DNA of 64,000 nucleotides, taken from positions 1-64,000 of the forward strand of contig NZ_FCOJ02000005.1 in NCBI RefSeq assembly GCF_001545035.1, read 5' to 3'. Below, in pieces: positions 55,685-64,000 of the stretch. Below the pieces are notes generated by a model that was not told where the DNA came from, did no database searches, and was given only the letters and a program-made list of their open reading frames with translations. This DNA is from Caballeronia glebae. GTDB taxonomy: Bacteria; Pseudomonadota; Gammaproteobacteria; Burkholderiales; Burkholderiaceae. Position 1 is the stretch's first letter; each line of letters opens with the position of its first letter. The position numbers and the translations under genes are program-made.

Positions 55685-55721
55685 ATAAAAAACGCGAAGC
55701 ACATTGGTATGCGCTTCGCGT
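55685..55721 (-). terminator. Rho-independent terminator after cheZ
   Basis: ACGCGAAGC and GCTTCGCGT form a 9-bp stem around 12 bases; on the minus strand it is followed by TTTTT. It closes the chemotaxis operon. Confidence 0.85.
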
Positions 55722-55768
55722 GTCTGTACAACGCTGAGTATGTCGAAGTAACGGACGTTTACAAAGGC

Positions 55769-56488
55769 TCAGAAGCCCAGGCTTGCCAGCAAATCGTCCA
55801 CTTGCGTTTGATCCTGCACGACGTCGCTGCGTCCTTCCGGATTGATCTGCGGCCCGTTGAGCAGGCCTTCCGGACTGCCGGTCGACGCCGCCGACGACAT
55901 CAACGCCGCCGCCGATGCCGCGAACTGCTCACGCCGCTCCGGCGCGATGTTCTCAAGCAATACGCCCAGCAATTGCTGCTCGATCAGATACACGACGTCC
56001 GTAATCTTCTTGATCACCTGGCCGGTCAGATCCTGAAAATCCTGCGCAAGCATGATTTCCAGCAGTTGCGCGTTGGTCGCCTGCGTCCGTTCGGGCACGC
56101 TTTGCAGGAACGTGCGCGTATGCGCGAGCAGCTCGCCCGCCTCGGCCTGCGCGAGCGGCGCGCCGTACCATTTCGCCCAGCGCGCGTCGAGCGCTTGCGC
56201 CTCGAACTGCATCGACTCCTGTACCGGCTTGGCAAGTTCGATCGCGTTGAGCGCGCGCTCGGCGGCCTGCTCGGTCATCGTCGCGACATATTTCAACCGG
56301 TCGCGCGCGTCGGGCACGGCAAGCGCCGCGGCTTCGACCTGCTTGTCGAGGCCGAGCTCGCGCATCGAGTCGCGCAGCGTGCGGGTCAGTTGCCCGATGC
56401 GCGCGAGAATGCGGTCGCTCGACGGATCGCCTTCCGCATCGACGACGGCTGCGACCGCGGCCGCGAATTCAGTGGTCAGATCGTTCAC
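55769..56488 (-). CDS. cheZ: Chemotaxis protein phosphatase CheZ
   Basis: A 239-residue CheZ that dephosphorylates CheY-P. The long helical hairpin contains LAQDFQDLTGQVIKKI near residue 130, where the glutamine is the catalytic residue. The C-terminal peptide (VDDLLASLGF) is the CheY-binding tail, and its spacing from the core is normal. It lies two bases after cheY, so expression is linked. It is the last gene of the operon, followed by a terminator, so the direction of the operon is from cheA to cheZ. Confidence 0.93.
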   Translation of the reverse strand: MNDLTTEFAAAVAAVVDAEGDPSSDRILARIGQLTRTLRDSMRELGLDKQVEAAALAVPDARDRLKYVATMTEQAAERALNAIELAKPVQESMQFEAQALDARWAKWYGAPLAQAEAGELLAHTRTFLQSVPERTQATNAQLLEIMLAQDFQDLTGQVIKKITDVVYLIEQQLLGVLLENIAPERREQFAASAAALMSSAASTGSPEGLLNGPQINPEGRSDVVQDQTQVDDLLASLGF

Positions 56489-56490
56489 GA

Positions 56491-56889
56491 TCAGCTCCCC
56501 GCTTTGGCCATCTTTTCGAGAATCTTGGTGAGCTTCTCGTCGAGTGTGGCGGCCGTGAAGGGCTTGACCACGTAACCGCTCGCGCCCGCTTGCGCCGCCG
56601 CGATGATGTTTTCCTTCTTCGATTCCGCCGTCACCATCAGCACCGGCAGATGCGCGAGCATCGCGTCCGCGCGGATCTGCTGCAGCATCGACAGGCCGTC
56701 GAGGTTCGGCATGTTCCAGTCGGTGATCACGAAGTCGAAGCCGCCGCCGCGCAGACGCGCGAGGCCCGCCGCGCCGTCTTCGGCTTCGTCGACGTTGCCG
56801 TAGCCCAGTTCCTTGAGCAGGTTACGCACGATACGGCGCATCGTCGGAAAATCGTCGACGACGAGGATCTTCATGTTCTTGTCCATCAC
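56491..56889 (-). CDS. cheY: Chemotaxis response regulator CheY
   Basis: A 132-residue single-domain response regulator that binds the flagellar motor switch when phosphorylated. The acidic pair is in [13 protein letters not shown], the phosphorylated aspartate is Asp57 region in [13 protein letters not shown], the conserved threonine is in [12 protein letters not shown], and the lysine is in [12 protein letters not shown]. All five key residues are present. It lies 47 bases after cheB and 2 before cheZ. Confidence 0.95.
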   Translation of the reverse strand: MMDKNMKILVVDDFPTMRRIVRNLLKELGYGNVDEAEDGAAGLARLRGGGFDFVITDWNMPNLDGLSMLQQIRADAMLAHLPVLMVTAESKKENIIAAAQAGASGYVVKPFTAATLDEKLTKILEKMAKAGS

Positions 56890-56936
56890 TACTCCCTTGT
56901 GTTCTCAATGCGGCGGCGCCGCTCAATCCAGAAAGT

Positions 56937-58043
56937 TCAGACGCGCTGTACGCGTTCGCCCATCGAGGCAAGCCGCGCCATGACGCGCCGGCTCATTTCA
57001 GAGAGCGGCGCGATTTCGCTCGCGCCGCCCATTGCAATCGCTTCGCGCGGCATGCCGAACACCACGCAACTCGCTTCGTCCTGCGCGAGCGTGTACGCGC
57101 CCGCCTGCTGCATGTCGAGAAGCCCGGCGGCGCCGTCGCGGCCCATGCCGGTCAGGATCACGCCGATCGCGTTCTTGCCCGCGTGCTGCGCCGCCGAGCG
57201 GAACAGCACGTCGACCGAAGGCCGATGCCGGTTCACCGGCGGCGCGTCCGACAGATGCGCGACATAGTTCGCGCCGCTTCTCGCGAGCACCAGATGCGCG
57301 TGGCCCGGCGCGATATACGCGTGGCCCGGCAGCACGCGCTCGCCGTGCTCGGCTTCCTTCACGGTAATGCGGCACAGCCCGTTCAGGCGCTGCGCGAACG
57401 ACTTCGTGAAGCCCGGCGGCATGTGCTGCGCGATGAGCACGGCGGGCGCATCGGGCGGCAGCGGCACCAGCACTTCGCGGATCGCTTCCGTTCCGCCCGT
57501 CGATGCGCCGACGATCACGAGCTTTTCCGTCGACACGAGCGGGTTGTTGAAATGCGGCGCGAGCTTGTGCGTCGCCGAGTTCGCCGGCGCGCTCGCCACG
57601 TGCGTGGTTTGCTTCACCCGCGCGCGCGACGCCGCGCGCACCTTGTCGGCGAGCTTTTCGGCGTAGTCGAGCATGCCGTCGCGAATGCCGACCTTCGGCT
57701 TCGTGACGAAATCGACCGCGCCGAGTTCCAGCGCGCGCAGCGTGATTTCGTTGCCGCGCTCGGTCAGCGACGACACCATCACGACCGGCATCGGCCGCAG
57801 GCGCATCAGCTTTTCCAGGAAGTCGAGGCCGTCCATGCGCGGCATTTCGACGTCGAGCGTGAGCACGTCCGGGTTGTGCAGCTTGATCAGTTCGCGCGCG
57901 ACGAGCGGATCGGGCGCGGTCGCGCACACGTGCATGTCGGGCTGCGAGTTGATGATCTCGGTCATCAGGCTGCGCACGAGCGCCGAGTCGTCGACGCACA
58001 GCACCTTGATCTTGTTCGTGTTCATCGCGTGGGCGAGTGTCAT
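56937..58043 (-). CDS. cheB: Chemotaxis protein-glutamate methylesterase CheB
   Basis: A 368-residue enzyme that removes methyl groups from receptors and deamidates glutamine residues. The receiver domain's aspartate is in [11 protein letters not shown] (Asp64). The catalytic domain has the nucleophile serine in [12 protein letters not shown] near residue 180, the histidine in [12 protein letters not shown] and the aspartate in [12 protein letters not shown]. An upstream start of six residues ([15 protein letters not shown]) is used; MNTNKIKVL is the alternative. It overlaps cheD by four bases. Confidence 0.95.
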   Translation of the reverse strand: MTLAHAMNTNKIKVLCVDDSALVRSLMTEIINSQPDMHVCATAPDPLVARELIKLHNPDVLTLDVEMPRMDGLDFLEKLMRLRPMPVVMVSSLTERGNEITLRALELGAVDFVTKPKVGIRDGMLDYAEKLADKVRAASRARVKQTTHVASAPANSATHKLAPHFNNPLVSTEKLVIVGASTGGTEAIREVLVPLPPDAPAVLIAQHMPPGFTKSFAQRLNGLCRITVKEAEHGERVLPGHAYIAPGHAHLVLARSGANYVAHLSDAPPVNRHRPSVDVLFRSAAQHAGKNAIGVILTGMGRDGAAGLLDMQQAGAYTLAQDEASCVVFGMPREAIAMGGASEIAPLSEMSRRVMARLASMGERVQRV

Positions 58044-58792
58044 GCTTCCTCCACCGCTTTGACGCCGCGCGCATTACGCGCGGTGTTGCCGAATAGTTCG
58101 ACGCGCGGCCTCGCGGCCAACTTCGCGGATGCCGTGAACAGTTCCGCGCGCGGCTTCGCGCCCGCCGCATTCGGCTGAAACAGCTCGACGCGCGCACGCG
58201 CCTTCGCGAGCCGCTCCGCGCGCTCTTCCGGCGTGCGCTGCATGAGCGCCTGCTCGCGTTCGACGACGACCGTATCCTGCTGCGTCTTCAGCTTCTTGAC
58301 CATCACCTGACCCGAGCGCGGCATGAACGCGACCTTGCGCGGATGCGCGCCCTGCAAATCCTCGGCGACGATGCGAATCTTCTCCAGCGCGAGATAGCGC
58401 CGCACGAACTCCGAATTGCGATCGCCGATGTTGATGGTCGTCATGCCCGCGAGCACCGCGCCGCCGCCGAACACCTTCGCCTCGAAACGCTCGCGCCTTC
58501 CGCCGCGCTTGATGAGCTCGTTGATGAGCACTTCCATCGCGTATGCGCCGTAACGCATCGAATCGGACGCTGCATGCGATGCGTCGGAACCGTCGTCGGG
58601 CAACATGAAGTGATTCATTCCGCCGATACCCGCCGTGCGATCGTGGATGCACGCCGCCACGCACGAGCCGAGCACGGTGACGAGCACCATGTCTTCGCTC
58701 GTCATGTAGAACTCGTTCGGCAGGAGCTTCACGCCCGGCTTCTTGAAGTGATTGTCGAAATAGAGATTCGACGCCATCGGAAGGCCGCTCAT
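58040..58792 (-). CDS. cheD: Chemoreceptor glutamine deamidase CheD, extended
   Basis: A 250-residue CheD, longer than the usual 150-200. The deamidase core has the catalytic cysteine Cys44 in [10 protein letters not shown] and histidine His61 in [11 protein letters not shown], with GGGAVLAGM near residue 110. After residue 165 a Lys/Glu-rich stretch leads to a tail with three similar pentads, RVELF (201-205), RAELF (215-219) and RVELF (230-234), spaced 14-15 residues apart. Such repeats look like linear binding motifs. The start [14 protein letters not shown] overlaps the cheR stop by four bases. Confidence 0.93.
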   Translation of the reverse strand: MSGLPMASNLYFDNHFKKPGVKLLPNEFYMTSEDMVLVTVLGSCVAACIHDRTAGIGGMNHFMLPDDGSDASHAASDSMRYGAYAMEVLINELIKRGGRRERFEAKVFGGGAVLAGMTTINIGDRNSEFVRRYLALEKIRIVAEDLQGAHPRKVAFMPRSGQVMVKKLKTQQDTVVVEREQALMQRTPEERAERLAKARARVELFQPNAAGAKPRAELFTASAKLAARPRVELFGNTARNARGVKAVEEA

Positions 58793-59781
58793 GCCGTCTC
58801 TCCCGCAAGCGCGCGCGTCTTCGACGTGGCCGCCGGCTTCGCGTCGCGGCTCAGTTCGTACACGGTCTGGCCGCGCAGCCGGAACGCCTGCGACACATAC
58901 GTGAAGTTTTCCGAATGACCCGCGAAGAGCAACGCGCCCGGCTTCATCAGCGGCTCGAAGCGCGAGAGCACTTGCCCTTGCGTCGGCTTGTCGAAGTAGA
59001 TCATCACGTTGCGGCAGAAGATCGCGTCGAACGAGCCTTTCAGGTCGTAGCGCGCGTCGGTCAGGTTCACGCGGCCGAAATTCACCATCGCGCGCAGTTC
59101 GGGGCGCACCTTCACGAGTCCCGCGTGCGAGCCCGTGCCCTTCAGAAAGAAGCGCTTGAGACGCTCGACCGGCAACGCCTTCACCTGATCGAGCGAATAC
59201 ACGCCCGCTTCGGCCTTCGCGAGCACCTGACTGTCGATGTCGCTCGCGTACACCGTGCACTGGCGCGCCGCGTGCTCGCCCAACGCTTCGACGAGCGTCA
59301 TCGCGATGGAATACGGTTCCTCGCCCGTCGACGCCGCCGAGCACCACACCGAGAACGGCTGCGGCCGGCGCTTCACGAAGTCCGCGAGAATCGGAAAGTG
59401 ATGCGACTCGCGGAAGAACGCCGTGAGGTTCGTGGTCAGCGCGTTGACGAACGCTTCCCACTCGCCGTTGTCCTCGTTGGTTTCGAGGCGATCGAGATAC
59501 TGCTTGAACGTATCCATGCCGCACGCGCGCAGACGGCGCGCGAGGCGGCTGTACGCCATGTCGCGTTTATGGTCCGACAGCGAGATGCCCGCGCGGCGAT
59601 GAATCAGCTCGCGAATGCGGGCGAAATCCGCCGGGGTGAATTCGAAATCGCGCTCGACTTCCGGGCCGCGCACGTTGGCGGGCAAGTCGGCGCGCGCGTT
59701 GCGCGTTGCCATCATGATGTTTCGTGCTTCCTCGACGTCGTCTTTGACGCCCGATGTGGCGTGTTCGTCGCGCTCGACCAT
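58789..59781 (-). CDS. cheR: Chemotaxis protein methyltransferase CheR
   Basis: A 330-residue SAM-dependent methyltransferase that methylates receptor glutamates. The N-terminal helical domain contains [26 protein letters not shown]. The SAM-binding region has [17 protein letters not shown] near residue 135 and [15 protein letters not shown], and [18 protein letters not shown] is the family's post-motif loop. The extra N-terminal ~35 residues are nonconserved. It lies upstream of cheD with a four-base overlap and downstream of the chemoreceptor gene, whose C-terminal DWETF should bind it. Confidence 0.94.
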   Translation of the reverse strand: MVERDEHATSGVKDDVEEARNIMMATRNARADLPANVRGPEVERDFEFTPADFARIRELIHRRAGISLSDHKRDMAYSRLARRLRACGMDTFKQYLDRLETNEDNGEWEAFVNALTTNLTAFFRESHHFPILADFVKRRPQPFSVWCSAASTGEEPYSIAMTLVEALGEHAARQCTVYASDIDSQVLAKAEAGVYSLDQVKALPVERLKRFFLKGTGSHAGLVKVRPELRAMVNFGRVNLTDARYDLKGSFDAIFCRNVMIYFDKPTQGQVLSRFEPLMKPGALLFAGHSENFTYVSQAFRLRGQTVYELSRDAKPAATSKTRALAGETA

Positions 59782-59873
59782 GCGGACTCGCGTCTGCCGT
59801 GCGCTTCGATGAAACGCCGGTTATCGATCGTGATGCGCGATGCCTGCATGGCCGTAATCGTTTCCGGATCGGG

Positions 59874-61697
59874 TTAGAAGGTTTCCCAGTCGCCGTCGTC
59901 GGCGGTCGTCGCCTTGACGCGCGGCGCGGGAGCGGACTTGACCGACGGCTTGCTCGCGGCCTTCGTCGCTTCCTTCGCTGGTTCCTTCGCTGTTTCCTTA
60001 TTAACGGCCGCTTCCGGCGCAACTTTTGGCGTCTCGACAGACTTCGCTTTCGATGCGATCGCGGGCGTCCTGGGCTCGACACGCGCCGCCGGCGCAAGAC
60101 GCGCCACCGCCGTCGATGCGCTCGTGCGCACCGGCGCTGCCGCGCTTTCCAGACGCCATTGCGCCACCACGCCCTTCAACTGACGCGTCTGCTCTTCGAG
60201 CGATGCGGCGGCCGCCGCCGCCTCTTCGACGAGCGCGGCGTTCTGCTGCGTCACGCTGTCCATCTGCGTGACCGCGCGGTTGACCTGCTCGATGCCGTCC
60301 GACTGCTCCTCCGACGCCGCGCTGATCTCGCCCATGATGTCGGTCACGCGGCGCACCGCCTGCACGATCTCGCCCATCGTCTGGCCGGCGCGCGCGACGA
60401 GTTCCGTGCCGCTGTCGACCTTCGCGGCCGAATCGCCGATGAGCGCCTTGATTTCCTTCGCCGCCGCCGCGCTGCGCTGCGCGAGCGAGCGCACTTCGCC
60501 CGCGACCACCGCGAAGCCGCGGCCTTCCTCGCCCGCGCGCGCCGCTTCGACGGCCGCGTTCAACGCGAGAATGTTGGTCTGGAACGCGATGCCCTCGATC
60601 ACGCCGATGATGTCGACGACCTTGTTCGAACTCGACGAGATCGCATGCATCGTCTCGACGACCTGCTCGACGACTTCGCCGCCGCGCGAAGCGATATCCG
60701 ACGCGTTCACCGCGAGCTGGCTCGCCTGGCGCGCGTTGTCGGCGTTCTGCTTCACCGTGCTCGTCAGCTCTTCCATGCTCGACGCCGTCTCCTGCAGCGA
60801 CGCCGCCTGCTCTTCCGTGCGCTGCGACAGATCCGTGTTGCCGCTCGCGATTTCATGCGCGCCGACGTCGATCGATTCCGCGCCGCGATGCACCGCGCCG
60901 ACCATCGTCGTCAGATTGCCGCGCATGCGTTCGATGCCCGCGAAAAGGCGCCCGATTTCGTTGCCGCTGTCGCTGTGCGCGCTCTGCGTGAGATCCCCGC
61001 GCGAGATGCGCTCGAAGTGATCGACCGCATCGTTGATCGGCTTCACGATCAGGCTGGAGAGCGCCATGCGCGTGCCGATCAGCATCAGCAAAGCGAGCAC
61101 GAGCACCGCGCCGATCGTCATGTTGAGCGCCGCGATATGCGACGACGTGCCGGCGCGCGAACTCTCGGCGTGCGCCTGATGCGCCGCGACGGCAGTCGTC
61201 ACGGCCTGATCGAACGCGACGAACATGGGACTGATCTTCGTGTCCGCGATCGCGTGATACGCGGCCATGTCGTTCGCGCGGATCGCCGCGAACTCCGGCT
61301 CCACGCCGGTCTTCACAAGCGCGTCGCGTTGAGTAACGAGCGCGTCGAGCGTTTCCTTCGGCAGCATCGGCTTCGGCGTATCGAGATAGAGCTTCCAGTT
61401 CTCGTTGCTCTTGTCGAGCAGATACTGGCCGCGATCGATCGCCTTCTTCGCTTCGTCCGTGCTGCCCGCTTCGGTGAGCGAGCGCACGCGGTCGAGCGTC
61501 ACGCGCGAGCGCAGCAGATACGACGACGTTTCCGAAAGCGCGCGCATCGAGACCATGTCTTCCTGCGCGAGCGAGGCGAGCGACGCGCCGGCGGAGTTGA
61601 GCCCGGCGAGCGCAAGCGCACCGATCAGCGCCGCGCATCCAACGAACAACAGGCCGACGAGCGTGAGCGTCGTGCGGATCGACAACTTCTTCAGCAT
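59874..61697 (-). CDS. Methyl-accepting chemotaxis protein, Tar-like
   Basis: A 607-residue receptor. TM1 is about residues 10-30 ([24 protein letters not shown]). A four-helix-bundle periplasmic sensor of ~160 residues follows, then TM2 and a HAMP region. The cytoplasmic hairpin tip reads [23 protein letters not shown] at the adaptation region and [34 protein letters not shown] at the signalling tip. After a variable Ala/Lys-rich linker the protein ends DWETF, a xWETF pentapeptide that binds CheR and CheB. The start [12 protein letters not shown] is used. It lies between cheW and cheR. Confidence 0.94.
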   Translation of the reverse strand: MLKKLSIRTTLTLVGLLFVGCAALIGALALAGLNSAGASLASLAQEDMVSMRALSETSSYLLRSRVTLDRVRSLTEAGSTDEAKKAIDRGQYLLDKSNENWKLYLDTPKPMLPKETLDALVTQRDALVKTGVEPEFAAIRANDMAAYHAIADTKISPMFVAFDQAVTTAVAAHQAHAESSRAGTSSHIAALNMTIGAVLVLALLMLIGTRMALSSLIVKPINDAVDHFERISRGDLTQSAHSDSGNEIGRLFAGIERMRGNLTTMVGAVHRGAESIDVGAHEIASGNTDLSQRTEEQAASLQETASSMEELTSTVKQNADNARQASQLAVNASDIASRGGEVVEQVVETMHAISSSSNKVVDIIGVIEGIAFQTNILALNAAVEAARAGEEGRGFAVVAGEVRSLAQRSAAAAKEIKALIGDSAAKVDSGTELVARAGQTMGEIVQAVRRVTDIMGEISAASEEQSDGIEQVNRAVTQMDSVTQQNAALVEEAAAAAASLEEQTRQLKGVVAQWRLESAAAPVRTSASTAVARLAPAARVEPRTPAIASKAKSVETPKVAPEAAVNKETAKEPAKEATKAASKPSVKSAPAPRVKATTADDGDWETF

Positions 61698-61719
61698 GGC
61701 TTCTTTCTCACTTCGCTCG

Positions 61720-62238
61720 TTATGCACCGACGGAGTCGATCAACTCCATTTCGCGGCTCGTCATGAGCTTTTCGATGTCCATCAAAATCAGCATGCGGCC
61801 ATCGACCGTGCCGAGTCCCGTCAGATATTCCGTTGCGAGCGTGCCGCCGAATTCCGGCGCGGGCATCACTTGCTCCTGCGTCAGCGTGAGCACGTCCGAC
61901 ACGCCGTCCACCACCATGCCGACCACGCGATGCGCGACATTCAGGATGATCACGACCGTCTGGTTGTCGTACTCGACGCGGCCCAGATTGAACTTGATGC
62001 GCATGTCGACGATCGGCACGATGATGCCGCGCAGATTGATCACGCCCTTGATGAACCCGGGCGCGTTCGCGATACGTGTAACGTTGTCGTAGCCGCGAAT
62101 CTCCTGCACCTTGAGGATGTCGATGCCGTATTCCTCGGCGCCGAGCGTGAACACGAGGAATTCCTGTCCCGCGGCTTCGGCGCTTTGCGTATCACGTCGC
62201 GAAGGCGCGGCGGTTAGGATCGATTGAATGTCTGCCAT
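61720..62238 (-). CDS. cheW: Chemotaxis coupling protein CheW
   Basis: A 172-residue scaffold that links receptors to CheA. The single CheW domain starts [23 protein letters not shown] near residue 28 and contains [18 protein letters not shown] and [13 protein letters not shown]. About 25 residues at the front are variable. It lies 22 bases upstream of the receptor gene and 17 bases after cheA. Confidence 0.95.
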   Translation of the reverse strand: MADIQSILTAAPSRRDTQSAEAAGQEFLVFTLGAEEYGIDILKVQEIRGYDNVTRIANAPGFIKGVINLRGIIVPIVDMRIKFNLGRVEYDNQTVVIILNVAHRVVGMVVDGVSDVLTLTQEQVMPAPEFGGTLATEYLTGLGTVDGRMLILMDIEKLMTSREMELIDSVGA

Positions 62239-62255
62239 GAAAGACTCCTTCGGTA

Positions 62256-64000
62256 TTAGTGAGCGTGCGCGCCGTGCTGTGCGCGCGATTCGCGGTTGAG
62301 CGCGGCCACGTCGACGATCAGCGCGACGCGGCCGTCGCCCAGAATGGTCGCCGCGGAAATGCCGTGCACCTTGCGGTAATTCGTTTCGAGGTTCTTGACG
62401 ACCACTTGCTGCTGGCCGACGAGTTCGTCGATCAGCATCGCGAAGCGGCGTCCTTCCGTCTGCATGATCGTGACGATGCCCTGCGTCGGCTCGGTGCGCG
62501 CGCCTTCGACCTCGAACACGCGATGCAGCGCGACGAGCGGCAGATATTCGCCGCGCACGCGCACGACGCGCTCGCCGTTCGCGACCGTGTAGATGTCTTC
62601 GGCCACCGGCTGCAGCGACTCCATCACAAAGTTGAGCGGCAGAATGAAGATCTCGTTGCCGACCTTCACCGACATGCCGTCGAGAATCGCGAGCGTGAGT
62701 GGCAGCACGATCTTCGTCGTCGTGCCCGCGCCCTGACGCGACATGATTTCGACGTGGCCGCCCATCGACTGGATGTTGCGCTTCACCACGTCCATGCCGA
62801 CGCCGCGCCCGGAAATGTCCGTCACTTGTTCGGCGGTCGAGAAGCCCGGCATGAAGATGAGTTGCCAGACTTCTTCATCGCTCATCGAGTCGGAAACCTG
62901 CATGCCCTGCTTCTGCGCCTTCGCGAGAATCTTGTCGCGGCGCAGGCCCGCGCCGTCGTCGCTCACTTCGATCACGATGTTGCCGCCGTGATGCGCCGCC
63001 GACAGCACCAACTGGCCGGTCGTCGATTTGCCCGCCGCGCGACGCGCTTCCACGGTCTCGATGCCGTGATCGAGCGAGTTGCGCACGAGGTGCGTGAGCG
63101 GATCGATGATGCGCTCGATCAGGCTCTTGTCCAGCTCGGTCGCCTGACCGAACGTGACGAGTTCCACTTCCTTGCCGAGCTTTCCGGCGATGTCGCGCAC
63201 GAGGCGCGGGAAGCGGCTGAATACGTAATCCATCGGCATCATGCGGATGGACATGACGGCCTCTTGCAGGTCGCGCGCGTTGCGCTCCAGCTGCGCCATG
63301 CCGTTGAAAAGACGGTCGTGCAATGCGGGATCGAAAGTGCTCGTCGTTTCTGCGAGCATCGCCTGCGTGATGACGAGTTCGCCCACCAGATTGATAAGCT
63401 GATCGACCTTCTCCACGCCGACGCGAATCGAACTGCCTTCCGCCGATGCCGCGGCCTGCGGGCGTGCTTTCTTGTCGCCGTCGCTCGCGGCGGCTTTGGA
63501 CGGCTGGGCGGCGGAAGGGTCTTTCGAACCCGCCGCCGCCGCCGTTTCTTCTTTTGCTGCTTCCTTGCCGACAGCGGATGCGGGCGCGGCGTGCGCCTGC
63601 GATTGCTTCGGTTCCTCGTATAGCGTGGGTTGCGCAACCTGCGTGGCCGGCGCGTCCGGGCGCGCCGGCTGTGCTTCTGCGGATTGCGCCGCTGCATCGC
63701 CGCGGCCGATCGTGATCTGCTTTTCATCGATCACGAAGCAGCACACAGCGACGATATCGTCGGCCGGGACGTCCGAGTCGAGCCATACCACGTGCTCGGC
63801 GTCTCCTTTCTTTTCTCCGACGATGCTTCCCAGGTTCCCCAGCTCCTCGATCAGAGTCGCCAGGTCCTTCTCGCCCACCTCCCGTAGCGTAATTTTCAGG
63901 TGGGGTCCAACTTCCGCCATCGCCGCGCCGGTGTGTCCCGGCGTCGCGGCGGCAGCGGTTCCTGCATGCGTGTTTTCATCGGTGAGTTCGAACGCGCCGT
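62256..64000 (-). CDS. cheA: Chemotaxis histidine kinase CheA (partial, runs off the window)
   Basis: The last ~580 residues of CheA; the frame stays open to the window edge, so the P1 phosphotransfer domain and start lie outside. An ATG at 63918-63920 is internal and not the start. Visible parts are P2 ([16 protein letters not shown] to [10 protein letters not shown]), an Ala-rich linker, P3 dimerisation helices ([21 protein letters not shown]), and the P4 ATPase with [13 protein letters not shown]-box, VSDDGAGL G1 and [14 protein letters not shown]2. P5, the CheW-like domain, ends at [10 protein letters not shown]. It starts the observed part of the operon, followed by cheW, mcp, cheR, cheD, cheB, cheY and cheZ. 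Confidence 0.94.
   Translation of the reverse strand, partial: GAFELTDENTHAGTAAAATPGHTGAAMAEVGPHLKITLREVGEKDLATLIEELGNLGSIVGEKKGDAEHVVWLDSDVPADDIVAVCCFVIDEKQITIGRGDAAAQSAEAQPARPDAPATQVAQPTLYEEPKQSQAHAAPASAVGKEAAKEETAAAAGSKDPSAAQPSKAAASDGDKKARPQAAASAEGSSIRVGVEKVDQLINLVGELVITQAMLAETTSTFDPALHDRLFNGMAQLERNARDLQEAVMSIRMMPMDYVFSRFPRLVRDIAGKLGKEVELVTFGQATELDKSLIERIIDPLTHLVRNSLDHGIETVEARRAAGKSTTGQLVLSAAHHGGNIVIEVSDDGAGLRRDKILAKAQKQGMQVSDSMSDEEVWQLIFMPGFSTAEQVTDISGRGVGMDVVKRNIQSMGGHVEIMSRQGAGTTTKIVLPLTLAILDGMSVKVGNEIFILPLNFVMESLQPVAEDIYTVANGERVVRVRGEYLPLVALHRVFEVEGARTEPTQGIVTIMQTEGRRFAMLIDELVGQQQVVVKNLETNYRKVHGISAATILGDGRVALIVDVAALNRESRAQHGAHAH

Overview
The window is ordinary high-GC chromosome from a beta-proteobacterium. 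The gene set points to Burkholderiaceae in the Burkholderia/Paraburkholderia/Caballeronia group: methionine synthase split into two genes, a PhaM-type PHA granule regulator, paired DUF2844/DUF3443 genes, a PTS without sugar permeases, the cheA-cheW-mcp-cheR-cheD-cheB-cheY-cheZ order, and recurrent GCTAnAAT-type -10 elements. I cannot assign a species. Coding density is high. I see no rRNA, tRNA, insertion sequence, prophage, CRISPR array or toxin-antitoxin module, so this reads as core genome rather than an island.

Layout. 0.2-5.5 kb: a C-terminal processing protease, a MoeB/ThiF-type E1 enzyme, and EI, HPr and an EIIA of the regulatory PTS. 5.7-10.9 kb: glutathione synthesis (gshA, gshB), then glnK-amtB behind a sigma-54 promoter, then ubiK divergently. 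10.9-14.2 kb: comM/yifB, an AT-rich gap with a symmetric cluster of DnaA-box-like sequences, a lipoprotein and a TlpA-type thioredoxin. 14.2-19.4 kb: dctA-dctB-dctD for C4-dicarboxylate uptake, with a sigma-54 promoter and two candidate activator sites. 19.3-26.5 kb: lipoate synthesis (lipB, lipA), a YbeD-like protein, D-amino-acid aminotransferase, a PBP5-type carboxypeptidase, an alpha/beta hydrolase and a ferredoxin. 26.5-31.4 kb: a five-gene MCE/Mla-type lipid transport operon ending in a VanZ protein. 31.5-34.1 kb: birA, coaX and a heptose adenylyltransferase.

34.1-38.3 kb: a diiron acyl-ACP-desaturase-like protein beside a MerR regulator that carries the signature residues of the CarH/LitR B12 photoreceptors, then phaM and an enoyl-CoA hydratase. 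38.3-44.2 kb: an ABC solute-binding protein, an FAH-family hydrolase with a divergent IclR regulator, DUF3108, a 3-oxoadipate-enol-lactonase-like hydrolase and DUF3567. 44.3-53.6 kb: split metH, argS, a SPOR-domain protein, dsbA and a short-chain dehydrogenase. 53.6-55.5 kb: DUF2844 and DUF3443; the latter has the motif pattern of a two-lobed pepsin-like aspartic peptidase. 55.7-64.0 kb: the chemotaxis operon, with cheA running off the right edge.

Points most worth a second look: the pepsin-like DUF3443 lipoprotein, the CarH-like regulator next to a desaturase-like gene, the DnaA-box dyad at 12.75 kb, the PmrA/QseB-like direct repeats ahead of dsbA (and, weaker, ahead of the protease gene), and the three RxELF repeats in the CheD tail. 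All regulatory-site calls come from reading the sequence by eye and are hypotheses.
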